Source of the DNA: an uncultured Flavobacterium sp.
GTDB lineage: Bacteria > Bacteroidota > Bacteroidia > Flavobacteriales > Flavobacteriaceae
NCBI RefSeq assembly: GCF_951805225.1
Contig: NZ_OX638201.1
Coordinates: forward strand, 124,001 to 188,000
Direction: 5' to 3'
Length of the DNA: 64,000 bases
Each line of letters starts with the position of its first letter. The first letter of the stretch is position 1. This document shows, piece by piece, positions 43,969-52,898 of the stretch. A model generated the notes under the pieces. The model saw only the letters and a program-made list of their open reading frames with translations. It was not told where the DNA came from and did not search any database. Both the position numbers and the translations under genes were made by a program.

Positions 43969-44445
43969 CTATTTCTTAGTCATTACAAACTTCTCAGAAC
44001 TTACTTTTCCTTGCAAATTCCCTGAAATTTCAGCTGTCAAAGTATTATCAGCACCTTTTGTATAAGTAATTTTTTGAGGATAATCGTGTTTCGGATTTTC
44101 GAAAACCAATTGTTTATCAGATTCCGCAGTTGATTGAAATGGAACAGGTTTCTCATCATTTTGACCTTTTACAGTCGCAAAATAAGTTAAAGTTTCACCT
44201 TTTTGAGCCAAAACAATATTTTCTAAATGCAAAGTATCTTTTCCTTTTATGAAGTATGATGCAGCGCTAAAAGTACTGTCGTTTAGTTTGATCCAGTTTT
44301 CAGTTAGAACGCCGTCCGGAGATTTGTTTTCCCAGTTTCCGATAAGCCAATCTGCAATTTTGATTTTATCTTTTTCAACAGATTCCTTTTTTTGACAAGA
44401 AACAACAGCTACTAAAAGCACTAAAAGAGTAATTTTTTGAAACAT
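43969..44445 (-). CDS. DUF6265-type lipoprotein
   Basis: 158 residues. Lipobox VAVVSC with Cys17. The mature part is a lipocalin-like beta barrel: WLIGNWENKSPDGVLTENWIKLNDSTFSAASYFIKGKDTL and FENPKHDYPQKITY are family patterns of DUF6265 proteins. Function unknown. First gene of a three-gene leftward operon (44445 to 42999). Confidence 0.8.
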   Translation of the reverse strand: MFQKITLLVLLVAVVSCQKKESVEKDKIKIADWLIGNWENKSPDGVLTENWIKLNDSTFSAASYFIKGKDTLHLENIVLAQKGETLTYFATVKGQNDEKPVPFQSTAESDKQLVFENPKHDYPQKITYTKGADNTLTAEISGNLQGKVSSEKFVMTKK

Positions 44446-44565
44446 ATATTTTGATTTTTCGGTGTTAGATTGAAAGGCTAATTTATAAAATAGTTTGCCA
44501 CGAATTTCACAAATTTACGCGAATTAATTTTTGAAATTTGCCACAGATTAAAAGGATTAAAATGA

Positions 44566-44709
44566 TTTTGTTTCACGCAGATTCTGCAAATTTTGGCAGA
44601 TTTAATTTTGATTTAGAATTATACAAGTCTGAGAAGATCAGCTCAAATCTTTTTAAATCTGCGTGAAACAAAAATTCGCGAAAATCTGCAGAATCTGCGT
44701 GAAACAAAA
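44566..44709. repeat. Inverted repeat with 23-bp perfect arms downstream of topB
   Basis: The left arm 44566-44588 (core GTTTCACGCAGATTCTGCA) and right arm 44687-44709 are exact complements. An extra direct copy of TCTGCGTGAAACAAAAATT lies at 44658-44676. A related GTTTCACGCAGATT unit lies on the other side of topB at 47141-47157. No gene in this gap. Confidence 0.8.
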
Positions 44710-44710
44710 A

Positions 44711-47026
44711 TTAAATGCTTTCTTGTAAAATCGAATAAACCAGTTCTTTAGTTGGTTTTTGATCTTTTAGTTTGGCTCTTACATCGTCAAAAGTAACTTT
44801 AAAATCACAACCCAATTTATAATCGCCACAACCATAAGCGGTTTTCCCTTTCATGATTGTTCCTTTTTTACATTTCGGACATGTTAATGCTTCAGAATCA
44901 GTTGTTGCAGTAGGTTTTGCTTTTGCCTTTGGAGCCGTTTTCTTCGTTTCTAATTTAAGTTTGTAATTTTCTTCAAAACGAATCAAACCTTCCACAGTTC
45001 CTTCATCGGTTTTAAAACCTTTTATATTTACTGTCGATCCTTTTTGAACCAATCTTAAATACTGACTTTCGGTTATTTTTTTCTCTGCAAAAGTATAAGG
45101 CAATACAAAATCGCAGCCAGCTTTGTAATTACCACATCCGTAAGCTGATTTTCCTTTTATTAAGGTTGCTTTTTGACATTTCGGACAAGTTTCTGCCAAA
45201 ATTCCTGCAGCTTTCTTTTTCTCGACTTTTACAACTTCTTTTTGAGTTGCTGTTGTATGCGAAATATTAGCGTGTCTGGTTTCGCTTCGTACTTCGGTAA
45301 CCAAAGCTTCAACCATTCGCTTCATGTTTTTAATAAAAGCTCCAGCAGTAAAAGTTCCTTTTTCGATATCTTTCAATTGCTTCTCCCAAGAACCTGTAAG
45401 TTCAGCCGATTTAATCAATTCATTTTGAATCGTATCTATAAGCTGAATTCCTGTAGGAGTTGGTAAAACCTGCTTTTTATTTCGAACAATATATTGACGC
45501 TTAAAAAGAGTTTCGATAATATTCGCTCGTGTTGACGGACGACCAATACCGTTTTCTTTCATTAATTCTCGTAAATCTTCGTCATCGACTTGTTTTCCAG
45601 CGGTTTCCATCGCACGCAGTAAAGTTGCCTCTGTAAACTGATTGGGCGGTTTAGTTTCTTTTTCTAAAAACAAAGGTTCATGCGGACCTTTTTCTCCCAC
45701 AACAAAATTCGGTAATAAATCAGCTTCTTTTTCTTTGGCATTCGGATCTTCAAAAACAACACGGAAACCTTTTTTTAAGATCACTTTTCCGGTAGTTTTG
45801 AACATTACATCGGCTGCTTTTCCTATTACAGTTGTATTGGCAACCAAACAATCATCATAGAATACGGCAATAAAACGTCTCGTAATAATGTCATATACTT
45901 GCTGCTGATTGTATTGCAGATTACTTTCTATTCCCGTTGGAATAATCGCGTGGTGATCCGTTACTTTTTTATCGTTAAAAACCTTAGGCGATTTTTTTAT
46001 TTTTTTTCCTAAAAGCGGTTGCGTTAATTCGGCATATTTGGATAATTTCTGCAGAATTCCAGGTACTTTTGGGTAAATATCATTTGGTAAGAAAGTAGTA
46101 TCAACTCTGGGATATGTTACGACTTTTTGCTCGTACAAAGTTTGTACAATTTTAAGCGTTTCATCTGCCGAAAATCCAAATTTGGTATTGCAATAAACCT
46201 GTAAACCCGTTAAATCAAATAGTTTAGGCGCATATTCGTTTCCGTTCTTTTTATCTACAGAAACAATTTCGAACTCACTTTCTTTGACTTTATTGGCGAG
46301 AAGTTCTCCGTCTTCTTTTTTTAGAAAACGACCTTCTTCATAACTAAAAAGAGTTTCTCTATATAAAGTCTGTAATTCCCAATAAGGTTGAGGTTTAAAG
46401 TTTTCGATCTCTTTCCAGCGATCAACAACCATTGCCAATGTTGGAGTTTGCACGCGTCCAATAGACAATACTTGCTTGTAACCACCATGTTTTACGGTGT
46501 ACAAACGTGTAGCATTCATACCCAATAACCAGTCGCCAATCGCTCTTGAAAATCCGGCGTAGAATAAATTATCGTAGTTTTCAGAAGGTTTTAAGTTTTC
46601 GAAACCTTCTTTTATAGCTTCAGTTGTTAGGGACGAAATCCACAAACGCTGTACTTCGCCTTTGTAATGCGCTTCGTTCATAACCCAACGCTGAATCAAT
46701 TCTCCTTCTTGTCCGGCATCCCCGCAGTTTATGACAACTTCGGCTTTGTCGAATAAGCTTTTTACAATTTTAAATTGCTTTTGGATTCCTGAATTCTCAA
46801 CGACTTTGGTTTCGAATTTCTCCGGAAGCATGGGTAAATTGTTCAAATCCCAACTTTTCCAGTGTGGTTTATAATCGTTAGGTTCTTTTAAAGTACATAA
46901 ATGCCCAAAAGTATAGGTCACAGCATAACCATTGCCTTCGTAATATCCGTCGTGTTTGGTATTAGCACCCAAAACGGATGCGATTTCACGTGCTACACTT
47001 GGTTTCTCAGCAATACATACCTTCAT
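44711..47026 (-). CDS. topB: DNA topoisomerase III
   Basis: A 771-residue type IA topoisomerase. The TOPRIM N-terminus has Glu7 in CIAEKPSVAREIA and DAGQEGE with Asp103 and Glu107. The catalytic tyrosine is Tyr305 in VVTYPRVDTTFLP. LSIGRVQTPTL and NGIGRPSTRANIIETLFKR are type IA signatures. Two C-terminal four-cysteine repeats (about 610-650 and 715-750, both of the form TCPKCxKxTxxKGKxAYGCGxYKxGCDF) would bind zinc and DNA. That tail occurs in Bacteroidota TopB. A single gene flanked on both sides by GTTTCACGCAG-type repeats. Confidence 0.93.
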   Translation of the reverse strand: MKVCIAEKPSVAREIASVLGANTKHDGYYEGNGYAVTYTFGHLCTLKEPNDYKPHWKSWDLNNLPMLPEKFETKVVENSGIQKQFKIVKSLFDKAEVVINCGDAGQEGELIQRWVMNEAHYKGEVQRLWISSLTTEAIKEGFENLKPSENYDNLFYAGFSRAIGDWLLGMNATRLYTVKHGGYKQVLSIGRVQTPTLAMVVDRWKEIENFKPQPYWELQTLYRETLFSYEEGRFLKKEDGELLANKVKESEFEIVSVDKKNGNEYAPKLFDLTGLQVYCNTKFGFSADETLKIVQTLYEQKVVTYPRVDTTFLPNDIYPKVPGILQKLSKYAELTQPLLGKKIKKSPKVFNDKKVTDHHAIIPTGIESNLQYNQQQVYDIITRRFIAVFYDDCLVANTTVIGKAADVMFKTTGKVILKKGFRVVFEDPNAKEKEADLLPNFVVGEKGPHEPLFLEKETKPPNQFTEATLLRAMETAGKQVDDEDLRELMKENGIGRPSTRANIIETLFKRQYIVRNKKQVLPTPTGIQLIDTIQNELIKSAELTGSWEKQLKDIEKGTFTAGAFIKNMKRMVEALVTEVRSETRHANISHTTATQKEVVKVEKKKAAGILAETCPKCQKATLIKGKSAYGCGNYKAGCDFVLPYTFAEKKITESQYLRLVQKGSTVNIKGFKTDEGTVEGLIRFEENYKLKLETKKTAPKAKAKPTATTDSEALTCPKCKKGTIMKGKTAYGCGDYKLGCDFKVTFDDVRAKLKDQKPTKELVYSILQESI

Positions 47027-47137
47027 TTTTCTCCTTCTAATTTAAAGGCGAAATTAAGGATTTTTTATAAGAAAGGAGCAAAGGTTCTTAGGAACAAAGG
47101 GACAAAGGTTCTTTTTTAATGTTGTATACGCGTAAAG

Positions 47138-47262
47138 TTTTTTGTTTCACGCAGATTTTTAAAAGATTACAACAGATATACGCAGAACATAACATGAAAT
47201 CTGCTCAATCTGCCAAATCTGCGAGAAAAAATTTAGCGTCTTTGCTCCCGATAGCTATCGGG
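47138..47262. repeat. GTTTCACGCAG repeat and CCCGATAGCTATCGGG palindrome
   Basis: GTTTCACGCAGATTTTT at 47144-47160 belongs to the same family as the repeats at 44566-44709. CCCGATAGCTATCGGG at 47247-47262 is a perfect 16-nt palindrome just after the acyltransferase stop. Confidence 0.65.
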
Positions 47263-47271
47263 ATTGCGAGA

Positions 47272-48351
47272 TTAAATTTTCTTTCTCTTATCCGTTAAAT
47301 ACTTTCGAACAGGAGTGTCATAAAAAATCATGGTTAAATAGGCGATTCCCACAAGAAGAATTGTTCCAATAATAACAATAAAAGTCAATTGAGAAGTATC
47401 CGGTTTATACTTGGCGTAATAGTTGGCAAATATCCACATTACAGCATAATGCGTCATGTATAAAGGATAAGAAATTTGCCCAAAGAAGACGCATATTTTT
47501 TTGAATCCTGGTGCCAAAGTTGCTCCGGCTCCTAATACAATCAATAACGGAAAATAGAGTAGAACGACTACAGGTTCTGTTAACCAATTCCAGTCAGAAA
47601 AAGGCATGAAAAACGTTGCAAGAAGTAATATCGATAATCCTATAAAACCTAGTTTTGATTTGATAATCCAATTGGAACGATAAATTAACATTCCTGCCAA
47701 AAACGAATACGAAATACGCGCACAACCATCCCAAAAAGTTTCTCCGCTCCATCCGCCCATTAAGGAACCTCCCGCGCGATGACTGACAAAACAAAGACCG
47801 ATAGCAGCAAAAACGGTTAATAAAAAGAGCAAACGTCGACTTAATTTATAAAGGAAAAGTGCGTAAAAAATATTCGCAATATATTCCCAAAACAAAGACC
47901 AACCCGGCGCATTCAAACCAAAGATGTTGAAATATCGATCTGCCATTACCGGAAACGGAATCAGAAAAATCGAAGCCAGAAAAATCAAAATTACTTTACC
48001 AATTTGATAACTTTCAGGATTACCGCCAAAAGGATCAAAAAGAAAAGCCAACAAACCTAAAATAGAACCAAAAACAACCAAAGGATGCAACCTTATCAAT
48101 CTTAATTTGAAAAAATCAGTAAGTTTCATTTTACCAATTCGGTCATGATAAGCGTAGGCAATCACAAATCCGGAAAGGCAAAAGAAAAAGTCAACCGCCA
48201 GAAAACCATGCGAGATAAAATTTTCGTTTGGAGGATGAACTATTTCCATAAAATGAAAAATTACAATTGCCACGGCGGCTATTCCTCTTAATCCGTCAAG
48301 GATTTCAAAATGTTGTTTTGGTTTTAGGGTTTCGGTTTGGGGTTTTGTCAT
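47272..48351 (-). CDS. Acyltransferase family 3 membrane protein (OafA/YrhL type)
   Basis: 359 residues with about ten membrane segments. HFEILDGLRGIAAVAIVIFHF contains the conserved Arg and His of the family, and FFFCLSGFVIAYAY and GNISYPLYMTHY-like FGQISYPLYMTHYAVMW are further signatures. Such enzymes O-acetylate or acylate surface sugars in the inner membrane. Acceptor unknown. A single gene. Confidence 0.93.
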   Translation of the reverse strand: MTKPQTETLKPKQHFEILDGLRGIAAVAIVIFHFMEIVHPPNENFISHGFLAVDFFFCLSGFVIAYAYHDRIGKMKLTDFFKLRLIRLHPLVVFGSILGLLAFLFDPFGGNPESYQIGKVILIFLASIFLIPFPVMADRYFNIFGLNAPGWSLFWEYIANIFYALFLYKLSRRLLFLLTVFAAIGLCFVSHRAGGSLMGGWSGETFWDGCARISYSFLAGMLIYRSNWIIKSKLGFIGLSILLLATFFMPFSDWNWLTEPVVVLLYFPLLIVLGAGATLAPGFKKICVFFGQISYPLYMTHYAVMWIFANYYAKYKPDTSQLTFIVIIGTILLVGIAYLTMIFYDTPVRKYLTDKRKKI

Positions 48352-48482
48352 GGTTTATTTAATAATGTCGCATTTCAATAGCGCTACGGCTTATACTTGT
48401 CAATATTGTTTATTTATAAAATCGATATTTCAAATTTACAAAAGACTTTGATTTAATACGTTTATTAAGATTGCTATTATCT

Positions 48483-49709
48483 TCATTTATTTAGATTCAA
48501 TATTTCTGGGAAAAAATGATAAAGAGATGTCAAAATCCATAAAAGAAAAAATAAAACCGAAAGGAATTCAAAGATTCTAAATGTTTTCTCTCTTTTTGTT
48601 TTTTCTTTCTTTTGGAAACCGAAATTCTGTGACAAAAAATCAGAGTTTTGCTGATGGTTTGTGGTTAAATTTGTCTTTGATTGAATGTTATTAAGGCTGT
48701 TCAAATATTGAGGTTGCGTATTTTGATTCACAAAATTTATAAATTCACGTTTATTTTCATTGTGAAACAGTTTTACTTCTTCAATTTTTCTGTCGGAATT
48801 AATATAATTTATAGCCTCTTTTATCTTTTTTGAAAACTCAGAATATTTATTTTCAAGAACATGAATCTGTTTTTTAGAATCCTCGATTTTTCTGCCATTT
48901 TCATGGTGTATTCTTGAATTTTGTTCGATACTTTCTTTAAGATTTTTAACCGTTATTTTTTTGTTTTCTTCAAGCTCAGTTATTTCTCTTTCGAAATCAT
49001 TTAATAATAATTGTAGTCGTTTCTTTTTTTCTTCTCTCAGAATTTGAATTTCATTGTCAAATCCTTTTTCATCGGTTGTTTTATAAAGGCCTTTGCTATG
49101 AGTGAATTTTGCAATTTCTTCATTATCAGTAAAGAAAATCGTATCGAAACTGTTTAGTAATTCTAATGATTTTTTAAAATTATGTTGCAATTTACTTGAA
49201 TCCAGAGGAGAATAAACAACCAAATTAGAATTCGATAAATTGAAGTTCGAAGGTTCGTCAAGACCTTTAAGATTAAAACTAAGTTTGTCGAAATCCTGAG
49301 GTATATCTGCAGAAAAATTATCAGAATGATTGACCATTATCGTTTTATCAGCAACATTTTTACTAACTAATATGGTGTGAAATTCGTTTAGTTTAGTAAT
49401 CGTAAGATTTTCTTCGGCAATTTCAGATGTAAAAAAAATACTGGCGCCAATAAAAGTACCGCCACGATCAGAATTTTGTTCTTTTGCAAAAGAATATTTT
49501 GAATAAGATATTGAATTCAATCCGCTTGCCACTTCTTTACGAATAGCATATATTGTACTGTTTTCGACTAATTTAATTGCATTTGTGTTTAAGTCAAATG
49601 TTCTGATTGATTTTGCAACATTTTGATTTTCAGCTTTAAAAAAAGATTGTCTAAAACCGTATGGATTTCCAAATGTCCCAAATGCTACCAAATATATATT
49701 TTGTGTCAT
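48483..49709 (-). CDS. GTPase-operon partner: GAP1-N-like domain, coiled coil and C-terminal TM
   Basis: 408 residues. The N-terminal 190 have FGTFGNPYGFRQSFF and, later, YSKYSFAKEQNSDRGGTF followed by IGASIFF. This spacing recalls the N-terminal domain of GTPase-associated protein 1 (GAP1-N) of DO-GTPase conflict systems, where a GY-x-x-GHxLL block is followed by an R-x-G-x-x-x-x-H block; here the histidine is missing and the match is weak. Residues about 225-310 are a long charged coiled coil (LREEKKKRLQLLLNDFEREITELEENKK). One membrane segment lies near 378-396. It lies 5 nt after the GTPase gene. Other reading: an unrelated membrane-tethered coiled-coil effector. Confidence 0.6.
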   Translation of the reverse strand: MTQNIYLVAFGTFGNPYGFRQSFFKAENQNVAKSIRTFDLNTNAIKLVENSTIYAIRKEVASGLNSISYSKYSFAKEQNSDRGGTFIGASIFFTSEIAEENLTITKLNEFHTILVSKNVADKTIMVNHSDNFSADIPQDFDKLSFNLKGLDEPSNFNLSNSNLVVYSPLDSSKLQHNFKKSLELLNSFDTIFFTDNEEIAKFTHSKGLYKTTDEKGFDNEIQILREEKKKRLQLLLNDFEREITELEENKKITVKNLKESIEQNSRIHHENGRKIEDSKKQIHVLENKYSEFSKKIKEAINYINSDRKIEEVKLFHNENKREFINFVNQNTQPQYLNSLNNIQSKTNLTTNHQQNSDFLSQNFGFQKKEKTKREKTFRIFEFLSVLFFLLWILTSLYHFFPEILNLNK

Positions 49710-49714
49710 ATCGT

Positions 49715-50635
49715 TTAAAAGCTAAATTTTAATCGTTCCCAAAATGTTCCTTCATAATCTAACGGATAACCTACAACGCTCTCGTAAAGCCAATTAGATA
49801 ATACTTCGGCAGGATCTAAATTCAAAAGCGTTATTCTTTCTCCGTCTCCATTATTTTCAATGTTGCCAATTGTGAAATACGTTTTATTTAATTCATACGA
49901 GTTTATTCTGTTGTTTGTTCGGGGTAAACGTTCGTTAATAAAATTTTCTAATTCCTCTTCATTAGAAACATCTGTTCTACCGGATTTATCCCATTTAGAA
50001 ACTACTAAAATCACATTTATAGATTTCAGATTCTTACCTTTTCTTTCCAATTCATCCAGAAATTCGTTTATCAATGTATCTTCTAAATGCGCCATATCAA
50101 AACTGGTAACAATTATAAAAGTCAGCGGAATATTAGCATTCAAATAAGCTTCGATGCTACTATGATAGGTTCCGCCTCGGCTAATATCTTTATGATTTTC
50201 GCCCGAAGTTTCCAGAAAAGTCAGGTTAATAGGAGGGACTTTTTTAGATTTATTATTAGGCTCAAATATCAAATCTAATCTGGTAACCTGATCGCGTGTT
50301 GTTCTGCTTGGTAAAATACCTTGTCTGATATTTTCAAAAAAATCAGTCAGTAAAACTTGCGCTTCTTTTGAATTTGGAGTTCCTAATTTTGGACGTAAAA
50401 CTCCGGCTTGCGAACTTAAATAATACAGAATCGAAGAAAGAATAACAGATTTACCGGATTCTCCAACACCAAAAAAGAAAACAAAATTGCTGTCTTTATT
50501 TTTTATGTCATTCGTACCGGCATTTGCCAAAGGAACAAAAGTAGATTTCGGCTCATTTTTTGTCTCAAAAGAAATAGGTTTTAATTTGTCATCATCAAAA
50601 GACAAAGGCTTTAAAGTGTTGTTTTCGTTAGTCAT
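49715..50635 (-). CDS. P-loop GTPase, putative DO-GTPase type
   Basis: 306 residues, soluble. The Walker A/G1 is GVGESGKS (56-63), Thr112/113 in SRTTRDQ may be G2, LETSGE (141-146) replaces the usual DxxG of G3, and VVSKWDKSG (SKWD 213-216) is a clear G4. RGGTYHSSIEAYLNANIPLTFIIVTS resembles the long switch-to-effector segment of small-GTPase-like proteins in conflict systems. The N-terminus carries two short repeats (LKPLSF at 8-13, LKPISF at 18-23), possibly docking motifs. No ATPase-type C-terminal partner domain is seen. Centre of a three-gene operon with a membrane coiled-coil protein upstream. Confidence 0.75.
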   Translation of the reverse strand: MTNENNTLKPLSFDDDKLKPISFETKNEPKSTFVPLANAGTNDIKNKDSNFVFFFGVGESGKSVILSSILYYLSSQAGVLRPKLGTPNSKEAQVLLTDFFENIRQGILPSRTTRDQVTRLDLIFEPNNKSKKVPPINLTFLETSGENHKDISRGGTYHSSIEAYLNANIPLTFIIVTSFDMAHLEDTLINEFLDELERKGKNLKSINVILVVSKWDKSGRTDVSNEEELENFINERLPRTNNRINSYELNKTYFTIGNIENNGDGERITLLNLDPAEVLSNWLYESVVGYPLDYEGTFWERLKFSF

Positions 50636-50646
50636 TTTAAATAGTT

Positions 50647-51675
50647 TTAGTTTTTTGCAATTAATACTTTGCCACTTCTTTTGTTTCCGTTAAATACACT
50701 TGAATTACTGCTGCTTCCATTATTTGGGGTAACCAATAATACAATAATGACGATAACAAAATCTAATAAAATACATCCCATTAAGACAACAAATTGATAC
50801 ATTCCGAAGTTTTTAATCGCGTGGTCAAAAGCAAATCCAATTTTTCCAACGTCTTGTGTTTTTGAAACTTCGGGTGTGAATTTAAATTTATCATCGCCTA
50901 AAACGGTATGAGCACGATTGCCTAACTTATTATATTCTGTTAATGATTCATCGATTAATCCCTGAGAGATATCATCTTTTTCTTTTTTAGAAAGCAATAA
51001 TAAATCCTGAATCTTTTTGTTCCATTTTAAAACAGCATTATTAATATCTGTTTTTAAAGCTTTTTCTTCAGGAGAAAGATCCGAAATCATGTTGTCAATT
51101 TGGCGTCCCATTCTTTCGGCCAAATCATCATAATCGTTACGAACAGGAGTCAGAAAATCGACTTTTTGTCCCGTTAATTGTTCAATATCTCTTATCAGGG
51201 ATTGCGCTCTGGTTCCCATTCCTTTATTTCCCGGATCTTTTATCTGTTCCATCATTTGTTTTTTCTTAATTTCAATATTTTGGGCAGTTGCGCCGTTATA
51301 TTTATAACTTAACTTCGATTGAACATCAGATTCAAGATTATTAAAACGTTCATTTATATCCCTTAATTCGGTCGTATAAATATCAGTTCGCATAAATCTT
51401 GTGTACAAAGCATTAAAATTTGCCATAAAGCAAAATGATGCGATAAAAATATAAATGCCCACAAGGCTTGAAGTCGAACGACCTTCTATTTTTGCAACTC
51501 TTAGCATCCATACTAAAAACAATAATAAAAGGGATAAAACCAAAGCAATTATAAACGATGCAGGACCAAAAATTTGGTCTAGTCCAAGCCAGGTTTGGTA
51601 AAAACTTACGCTAATTAATAATATGGCAAGTACTGCCAAAAAGAGATCTGTTGCCTGAATTGATTTTTTACTCAT
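50647..51675 (-). CDS. Membrane protein with 200-residue coiled coil, first gene of the GTPase operon
   Basis: 342 residues. Three membrane segments at about 11-28, 39-59 and 69-89, then about 200 helical charged residues (LRDINERFNNLESDVQSKL, IKKKQMMEQIKDPGNKG, DLAERMGRQIDNMISDLSPEEKAL), then a fourth segment at about 291-315 and a short basic tail (NKRSGKVLIAKN). With the N-terminus inside, the coil would be outside the inner membrane and the tail inside. No family recognised. The start follows the regulon promoter at 51832-51876. It precedes the GTPase gene by 11 nt. Confidence 0.75.
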   Translation of the reverse strand: MSKKSIQATDLFLAVLAILLISVSFYQTWLGLDQIFGPASFIIALVLSLLLLFLVWMLRVAKIEGRSTSSLVGIYIFIASFCFMANFNALYTRFMRTDIYTTELRDINERFNNLESDVQSKLSYKYNGATAQNIEIKKKQMMEQIKDPGNKGMGTRAQSLIRDIEQLTGQKVDFLTPVRNDYDDLAERMGRQIDNMISDLSPEEKALKTDINNAVLKWNKKIQDLLLLSKKEKDDISQGLIDESLTEYNKLGNRAHTVLGDDKFKFTPEVSKTQDVGKIGFAFDHAIKNFGMYQFVVLMGCILLDFVIVIIVLLVTPNNGSSSNSSVFNGNKRSGKVLIAKN

Positions 51676-51831
51676 TGTAGTTAATTTTAGAATTAATTAT
51701 TTGGTCTTAATTAGTTTTTTTTAGGTTCAAAAAGATTTTCTTCAACCTGATATTTTTTAGAGACAAACTATTTTGGTAAATATTTATCTCAAAAAACACT
51801 TCAAAACCAAAATTGGTCTGAAATATTTATT

Positions 51832-51876
51832 CAAAACTAACTTCTTCTAATTCAGTTATTTTACGGAAATCCGTAA
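51832..51876 (-). promoter_or_regulatory. Regulon promoter A (GTPase operon)
   Basis: On the minus strand: inverted repeat TTACGG-ATTT-CCGTAA (51861-51876), exactly 21 nt, then -7 box TAGTTTTG (51832-51839). About 150 nt before the first start codon of the operon. The gap 51676-52122 otherwise holds the terminator of the next gene and no further gene. Confidence 0.75.
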
Positions 51877-52041
51877 TTTCTATTATTGAGAAAAATTTTA
51901 CAATGCCCAAAAAAAGGTGTTTTGCTTTGGATGCAGTAGATAATCTGATTTGTGTAGTGATGAAAAGTCTGAGGATTTTTTTTAGTAATTTCTATTGAAG
52001 ATTTATATAAATAACTAAAAAAGTTGGAGAGTATTTAACAA

Positions 52042-52078
52042 AAAATGCGCAAGAATCTTTTAGACTTTTGCGCATTTT
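52042..52078 (-). terminator. Terminator of the secreted 142-residue protein gene
   Basis: AAAATGCGCAA (52042-52052) pairs exactly with TTGCGCATTTT (52068-52078), followed on the minus strand by T-rich sequence. Confidence 0.85.
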
Positions 52079-52122
52079 CGGGTTTTATAAAATTGTTTTC
52101 AGGCTAATTTAAATACTAAATT

Positions 52123-52551
52123 TTATACTTTAAAAATATCAATTTTTTGCATCCAAGGAATTTCTGATTCCAGAAATGTAAGTCTTGTTTTAACGATTTG
52201 ATCGGTTTTGTCGCGCGGATTTTTGGTTACAAATCGCGCTGTAGATTTATTAAAATCCAAAGTATATTTTTCGTCAAAATCTTCTTTTTTATCTGTCGAA
52301 AAAGTGATCATTTTGTTTTTTCCAGCCCATTTTCCTTTTCCGTATTTGTTTTCTTCAGGAGGAATTCCGCCTTGTATTTTTTTGTACGAATGAAAGATGA
52401 ATGTTCCGTCTTGATTTAAAGTCAATTTATATTCGATTATATGTTTTCCTTCCTCATTAAGTGAACGTGTATAATCGCCAGCAAAATTGTTGGATTGTGC
52501 AGATAATGTAAGGTTTAAAATAAAAAGTAAAGCAGCAAGTATTAGTTTCAT
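52123..52551 (-). CDS. Small secreted protein, lipocalin-like
   Basis: 142 residues. The signal peptide ends in TLSAQ near residue 19. The mature part has a short beta-barrel look: FAGDYTRSLNEEGKHIIEYKLTLNQDGTFIFHSYKKI, GKGKWAGKNKMITFSTDK. No named family. It is driven by a promoter of the same 45-nt design as the GTPase operon (52634-52678), which links it to that operon, but it is a separate transcript. Confidence 0.7.
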   Translation of the reverse strand: MKLILAALLFILNLTLSAQSNNFAGDYTRSLNEEGKHIIEYKLTLNQDGTFIFHSYKKIQGGIPPEENKYGKGKWAGKNKMITFSTDKKEDFDEKYTLDFNKSTARFVTKNPRDKTDQIVKTRLTFLESEIPWMQKIDIFKV

Positions 52552-52633
52552 TGTTTTGGTTTTTTATTATTTAAAATTGATTATCAGTGATATAAAATGT
52601 CGTAAAGGTTGACATATTACTATTAAACGGTTT

Positions 52634-52678
52634 CAAACTTACTTACTTTTAATTTACAAACCTTACGGGAAGCCATAA
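52634..52678 (-). promoter_or_regulatory. Regulon promoter B (secreted 142-residue protein)
   Basis: Minus strand: TTATGG-CTTC-CCGTAA (52663-52678), 21 nt, TAAGTTTG (52634-52641). The distal half-site is TTATGG. About 85 nt before the start codon. The gap 52552-52898 holds this, a terminator and nothing else seen. Confidence 0.75.
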
Positions 52679-52824
52679 ACCAACGGTTAAATATCTCTTA
52701 ATTTTTATAACGATTTAAAAAACCTGCGGACTCTTATCAAATTTAGATTCTTTATTAAAGAAAATCTTCGTTGAACATAGTTATTGAATGATTTCATACA
52801 TTTTATTTACAAGATAATAAACGA

Positions 52825-52856
52825 AAAAACCTCGATTTTTTAAGATCGAGGTTTTT
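52825..52856 (-). terminator. Terminator of the metalloprotease gene
   Basis: AAAAACCTCGAT (52825-52836) pairs exactly with ATCGAGGTTTTT (52845-52856). Confidence 0.85.
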
Positions 52857-52898
52857 ATTGATTTACCAACAATAACACTATTTTTAATTGAATACAGT

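Noticed and set aside
48486..48502. TTATTTAGATTCAAT resembling the Fur-like motif
   Set aside because: It lies inside the last codons of the coiled-coil partner gene with no promoter next to it.
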